The notes below the pieces were generated by a model. The model made no database searches and was not told the origin of the DNA. It worked only from the letters and a program-made list of their open reading frames with translations. The translations under genes were made by a program, and so were the position numbers. This document shows positions 42,485 through 44,000 of a stretch of 44,000 nt of DNA, piece after piece (the stretch's first letter is position 1; the number at the start of each line of letters is the position of its first letter). This stretch comes from UMGS1370 sp963557065 (GTDB lineage Bacteria; Bacillota; Clostridia; Lachnospirales; Lachnospiraceae), in NCBI GenBank assembly GCA_963557065.1, contig CAUWCT010000011.1, forward strand, positions 1-44,000, in the 5' to 3' direction.

Positions 42485-43890
42485 GCAAGGATTTTTTGTG
42501 GGGAGGCGCGACAGCGGCAAACCAGTACGAAGGCGGATATGCAGAAGGGGGAAGAGGACTTTCTGTCAATGACGTAGAAATGGGAGCACGCCATGGCGTT
42601 CAGAGGGAGATTCACGAGTTCGTGCATCCGGATGCCTATTATCCCAGCCATGTGGCGGTGGATTTTTATCACCACTATAAAGAGGACATTGCCCTGTTTG
42701 CTGAGATGGGATTTAAGTGTTTCCGCTTATCCATTTCCTGGAGCCGTATTTTTCCAAATGGTGATGACGGGACTCCCAATGAAGAAGGACTGCAGTTTTA
42801 CGACAATGTCTTTGACGAGATGGCCAAATATCACATGGAACCTCTGGTTACCATTAATCACTATGAGATGCCCCTTGCTTTGGTAAAAAAGTATGGTGCA
42901 TGGAGAGACAGAAGGATGGTGGACTTCTATGTGCGTTACTGTGAAGTCTTATTTAAGCGTTATAAGGGGAAAGTCCGCTACTGGCTGACTCACAATGAGA
43001 TCAATCTTTTGATGCTGACCTGGAGACCCTGGCATCAGGCAGGTATTATTTATCAGGAAGGGGAAAATAAAGCCCGGACCATGTTAAATGCTGCTCATTA
43101 TCAGCTGCTTGCAAGCGCAGAGGCAGTGGCGTTAGGTCATAAAATTGATCCCCAAAACCAGATTGGCTGTATGTTGGTGTATCCGCTGTGCTATGCAGCA
43201 ACCTGTCGTCCCGGCGATCAGATTCTGGCTATGAAAAAGATTAATAAGACCTATTATTTTGGAGATGTGCACTGCAGAGGTTATTACAGCAATGTCTGCA
43301 CATCCCTTTGGAAAGAGCTTGGCGCAGAGCCGGATATCCAGCCGGGAGATGAAGAGATCCTAAAGAACGGTACTGTGGATTTTGTGGCATTCAGCTATTA
43401 TTTTTCCTCTATTGAGGGAGAAGAGATGGAAGTGACAGAAGGCAATCAGATTATGGGAGGAAAGAATCCATATCTTCCGGAGACAGCATGGGGATGGCAG
43501 ATTGATCCCATGGGCCTTAGAACGTCTTTGAATTACCTGTATGACCGGTATCAGAAGCCGCTGTTTATTGTAGAAAACGGTATGGGTGCAGAGGATACCG
43601 TAGAGCCGGACGGCTCCATTCAGGATGATTACCGCATTGATTACCTCAGCCGGCATATTCAGGCAGTTATGGATGCAGTAGAAAAGGATGATGTTCCGGT
43701 AATGGGATATACTCCATGGGGCTGCATTGATTTGGTATCAGCCGGAACCGGAGAAATGAAAAAGCGTTATGGATTTATTTATGTGGATAAGGATGATAAT
43801 GGAAACGGAACTTTAAATCGTAGTCGGAAAAAGAGTTTCTATTGGTATAAAAATGTCATTGCCACCAATGGAGAGTGTCTGAAAGACTGA
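42475..43890 (+). CDS. Glycoside hydrolase family 1, probable 6-phospho-beta-glucosidase
   Basis: A 471-residue GH1 enzyme with start MEMSKDFLWGGATAANQYEGG. The acid/base Glu is E175 in LTHNEINL and the nucleophile is E367 in FIVENGMG. The C-terminal SAGTGEMKKRYGFIYVD resembles the phosphate-binding loop of 6-phospho-beta-glucosidases, which cleave PTS-imported beta-glucosides such as cellobiose-6-phosphate. No PTS gene is in the window. The start overlaps add by 10 bp, so it is co-translated with a nucleoside gene, an unexpected pairing. The ATG at 42475 is favoured by GGAG nine bases before it. Confidence 0.9.
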   Translation: MEMSKDFLWGGATAANQYEGGYAEGGRGLSVNDVEMGARHGVQREIHEFVHPDAYYPSHVAVDFYHHYKEDIALFAEMGFKCFRLSISWSRIFPNGDDGTPNEEGLQFYDNVFDEMAKYHMEPLVTINHYEMPLALVKKYGAWRDRRMVDFYVRYCEVLFKRYKGKVRYWLTHNEINLLMLTWRPWHQAGIIYQEGENKARTMLNAAHYQLLASAEAVALGHKIDPQNQIGCMLVYPLCYAATCRPGDQILAMKKINKTYYFGDVHCRGYYSNVCTSLWKELGAEPDIQPGDEEILKNGTVDFVAFSYYFSSIEGEEMEVTEGNQIMGGKNPYLPETAWGWQIDPMGLRTSLNYLYDRYQKPLFIVENGMGAEDTVEPDGSIQDDYRIDYLSRHIQAVMDAVEKDDVPVMGYTPWGCIDLVSAGTGEMKKRYGFIYVDKDDNGNGTLNRSRKKSFYWYKNVIATNGECLKD

Positions 43891-43946
43891 CAAATATAAA
43901 GGGGGCTGTCGGTTAATACTGATTTTTAAGCTCTAAATCTCAAAAT

Positions 43947-44000
43947 GAGGGTGTAAAATAAAGTGTGTAAGTTGAGAAAAACCAATTTCAAAACTTACGC
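43947..44000. mobile_element. Possible edge of an IS256-like insertion sequence
   Basis: The sequence around GGTGTAAAATAAAGTGTGTAAG resembles, by eye, the AT-rich TGTGTAA-type terminal repeats of IS256-family elements. A short inverted repeat GTAAGTT (43967-43973) and AACTTAC (43992-43998) is also present. No transposase is within the window, so this is only a pointer to look at the neighbouring sequence. Confidence 0.22.

Noticed and set aside
1..44000. CRISPR array, prophage or integrase-bounded island
   Set aside because: No regularly spaced direct repeats, phage structural genes, integrase or duplicated tRNA 3' ends were seen; apart from the opp insertion the window reads as core chromosome.

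Overview
The window looks like a core-chromosome segment of an obligately anaerobic, low-to-mid GC Firmicute, most likely family Lachnospiraceae (Clostridia). The reasons are the gene order comM-dprA-topA-codY-rpsB-tsf ... pyrH-frr-uppS-cdsA-dxr-rseP-ispG-polC, a Gram-positive PolC, CodY, an MEP isoprenoid pathway, O2-sensitive radical SAM and glycyl-radical enzymes, lipoproteins with Ala/Thr/Ser/Glu-rich linkers, and tRNA genes without encoded CCA. Family level is an inference; no 16S rRNA gene is present. Every gene recognised lies on the + strand.

Layout. (1) 3-755: 3' end of a secreted cell-wall-binding-repeat protein. (2) 874-3243: a radical SAM / DNA-metabolism gene pair behind a promoter bracketed by two identical LexA-type palindromes. 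(3) 3261-8944: comM, dprA, topA and codY. (4) 9080-10992: rpsB and tsf, with a structured leader and an intergenic hairpin. (5) 11097-17340: oppBCDFA peptide importer, sitting between tsf and pyrH, which are usually adjacent; OppC carries a large extra insert. (6) 17415-28237: pyrH, frr, uppS, cdsA, dxr, rseP, ispG, polC. (7) 28268-30130: an OLD-like ATPase/TOPRIM nuclease with an unusual cysteine cluster. (8) 30127-33079: copper efflux operon copA-csoR-copZ with a near-perfect promoter and a CsoR-like operator. (9) 33167-33571: tRNA-Pro(CGG), tRNA-Glu(CTC) and tRNA-Thr(CGT), all with C at anticodon position 34. (10) 33635-43890: a nucleoside uptake and salvage region: BMP-family lipoprotein, YjjI-type glycyl radical enzyme and YjjW-type activase, ABC ATPase, two permeases, cytidine deaminase, adenosine deaminase and a GH1 6-phospho-beta-glucosidase. 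(11) 43947-44000: possibly the edge of an insertion sequence.

How it works together. The central block couples translation (rpsB, tsf, frr), pyrimidine nucleotide supply (pyrH), isoprenoid/undecaprenyl and phospholipid synthesis (dxr, ispG, uppS, cdsA), membrane proteolysis (rseP) and replication (polC), with CodY as nutrient sensor beside a peptide importer. The last 10 kb form a coherent unit: nucleosides are bound by the lipoprotein, imported by the ABC transporter and deaminated by Cdd and Add. The uncharacterised glycyl radical enzyme and its activase lie inside this unit, between the binding protein and its transporter. I consider this the best lead for an undescribed anaerobic step in nucleoside or pentose use. 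Secondary leads are the SOS-box-controlled radical SAM pair, the OppC insert, the cysteine cluster in the OLD-like protein and the C34 tRNA trio.
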